From an uncultured Bacteroidota bacterium (GTDB lineage Bacteria > Bacteroidota > Bacteroidia > Chitinophagales > Chitinophagaceae), in assembly GCA_946480675.1 (NCBI GenBank), contig CAMLKS010000139.1, positions 1 to 6,507 of the forward strand: a stretch of DNA of 6,507 nucleotides. The letters run 5' to 3'. Under the pieces are notes generated by a model. That model was not told the origin of the DNA. It saw only the letters and a program-made list of their open reading frames with translations, and searched no databases. Position 1 is the stretch's first letter. Every line of letters begins with the position of its first letter. Positions 5,484 through 6,507 of the stretch are shown here, in pieces. The translations under genes were made by a program, and so were the position numbers.

Positions 5484-6507
5484 CGAAGTAATCCGATTCA
5501 TCCGCGAAACATTTAATGAACCCGAAGCATTTGTTCCTTTGCACGCCCCCTATTTTGGTGGCAATGAGAAGAAATATCTTTTAGACACCATTGATTCCAC
5601 CTTTGTTTCTTCTGTAGGTGCTTATGTAAACCGGTGTGAAGAAATGATGGCTTCTATAACAGGCGCTAAGTACGCCATAGCCATTACCAACGGCACCACG
5701 GCACTGCAGCTGGCATTGGTGCTGGCAGGTATCCGGCGCGATGATGAAGTAATAACCCAACCCCTAACCTTTGTGGCTACGGCCAATGCCATTACACACA
5801 GTGGCGGTATCCCGGTTTTTGTAGATGTAGATAAAGATACCATGGGTATGTCGCCGAAAGCACTGGAGAGCTTCCTTACTGAATACGCAGAAGTAAGAGA
5901 TGGCCAGTGTTTTAATAAGCAATCGGGCAGGCGTATAACGGCATGTGTGCCGATGCATACATTCGGATTTCCATGCAGGATAGATGAAATAGCTGCCATT
6001 TGCGATAAGTATAAAATAGTCCTGGTAGAAGATGCCGCAGAATCATTAGGCAGCTACTATAAAGGACAGCACACGGGTACCTTTGGACTGATGGGTACAT
6101 TTAGCTTTAATGGTAACAAAACAGTTACCTGTGGTGGTGGCGGCGCTATTGTTACCAATGATGAAAAAGTAGCGCAACATGCCAAACATTTATCTACCAC
6201 AGCTAAAATACCACACCCATATGAGTTTGTGCATGATGAAGTAGGTTATAACTACCGTATGCCCAACCTGAATGCAGCTGTAGCCTGTGCGCAACTGGAA
6301 CAACTATCGGCAATACTGGATAATAAACGTGCACTGGCAGAGATATACAATTCTTATTTTGCCGGTAAGGATATTCAATTTGTTACCGAAGGTACAGATG
6401 CCAGGGCCAACTATTGGCTGAATACTGTAGTGCTGAAAGACCTGGAAGCGCGCGATGCCTTTCTGAACGAAACAAATGGCAGCAAGGTAATGACACGCCC
6501 TATATGG
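5476..6507 (+). CDS. legC: LegC-family PLP-dependent sugar aminotransferase (3' end outside the window)
   Basis: An open frame of 344 codons runs from the ATG at 5476 to the right edge. It is a DegT/DnrJ/EryC1/StrS aminotransferase, which transfers an amino group from glutamate to a 4-keto nucleotide sugar. Features: FVPLHAPYFGGNEKKYLLDTIDS, written in two parts as FVPLHAPYFGGNEKK (19-33) and YLLDTIDSTFVSSVG (34-48); the cofactor phosphate loop TNGTTAL (71-77); QPLTFVATANA (95-105); PMHTFGFPC (159-167); D186 in VEDAAES, which contacts the pyridine ring; and the Schiff-base lysine K215 in FSFNGNKT, followed by a glycine run. PMHTFGFPC, DTMGMSP and the HLSTTAKIPH segment match the LegC group, named after the legionaminic-acid pathway enzyme acting on UDP-2-acetamido-2,6-dideoxy-4-hexulose. 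The family is about 380 aa long, so roughly 40 residues are missing. The start overlaps the epimerase stop (ATGTATAA), showing coupling. The symbol marks the family; the final sugar could be legionaminic acid, bacillosamine or a related amino sugar. Confidence 0.88.
   Translation, partial: MYNEVIRFIRETFNEPEAFVPLHAPYFGGNEKKYLLDTIDSTFVSSVGAYVNRCEEMMASITGAKYAIAITNGTTALQLALVLAGIRRDDEVITQPLTFVATANAITHSGGIPVFVDVDKDTMGMSPKALESFLTEYAEVRDGQCFNKQSGRRITACVPMHTFGFPCRIDEIAAICDKYKIVLVEDAAESLGSYYKGQHTGTFGLMGTFSFNGNKTVTCGGGGAIVTNDEKVAQHAKHLSTTAKIPHPYEFVHDEVGYNYRMPNLNAAVACAQLEQLSAILDNKRALAEIYNSYFAGKDIQFVTEGTDARANYWLNTVVLKDLEARDAFLNETNGSKVMTRPIW

Noticed and set aside
1..6507. Search by eye for CRISPR arrays, insertion sequences, tRNA genes, phage or defence genes
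   Set aside because: No repeat-spacer pattern, transposase motifs, tRNA-like cloverleaf or defence-protein motifs were seen; the only tandem array is the 11-bp operator-like one.

Overview
The window looks like a chromosomal segment of a member of the Bacteroidota, probably a Chitinophagaceae or Sphingobacteriales relative. Three things point there. Two intergenic regions carry the Bacteroidota-type -7 promoter element TAnnTTTG. None of the start codons has a convincing, properly spaced Shine-Dalgarno sequence. The protein types (Bacteroidota-style PHP tyrosine phosphatase, LegC-family aminotransferase, OmpR-class two-component pair) also fit, as does the moderate GC content. The assignment is inferred from sequence style only. 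No rRNA, tRNA, CRISPR, insertion sequence or phage gene is visible.

Left half, minus strand (1-3463). Read in the direction of transcription, it holds a secreted von Willebrand factor A (VWA) protein, an OmpR/PhoB-type response regulator, a membrane sensor histidine kinase separated from the regulator by one base, and the first 44 codons of a UspA-like universal stress protein that leaves the window at base 1. Between the kinase and the stress-protein gene lies a tandem array of six 11-bp direct repeats (core TTTCTTACCTG). It is followed by an inverted repeat that almost touches the stress-protein start codon. The array has the period expected for a tandemly binding OmpR/PhoB-class regulator, so the two-component system next door is the obvious candidate to control the stress-protein gene.

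Right half, plus strand (3554-6507). Divergent from the VWA gene, a clean Bacteroidota promoter drives a CpsB/YwqE-type PHP protein-tyrosine phosphatase, typical of capsule and exopolysaccharide loci. A second TAnnTTTG element precedes an extended-SDR nucleotide-sugar epimerase. The epimerase gene overlaps by 8 bp a LegC-family PLP-dependent sugar aminotransferase, which runs off the right edge with about 344 codons present. This looks like the beginning of a surface-polysaccharide or glycan cluster making a 4-amino-4,6-dideoxy sugar, with the phosphatase as its likely assembly regulator.

The feature most worth following up is the 11-bp operator-like array at 170-235. The second is the sugar-pathway question: the SDR beside LegC lacks the Asp-Glu pair of a 4,6-dehydratase, so the enzyme supplying LegC's keto-sugar substrate should be encoded elsewhere.
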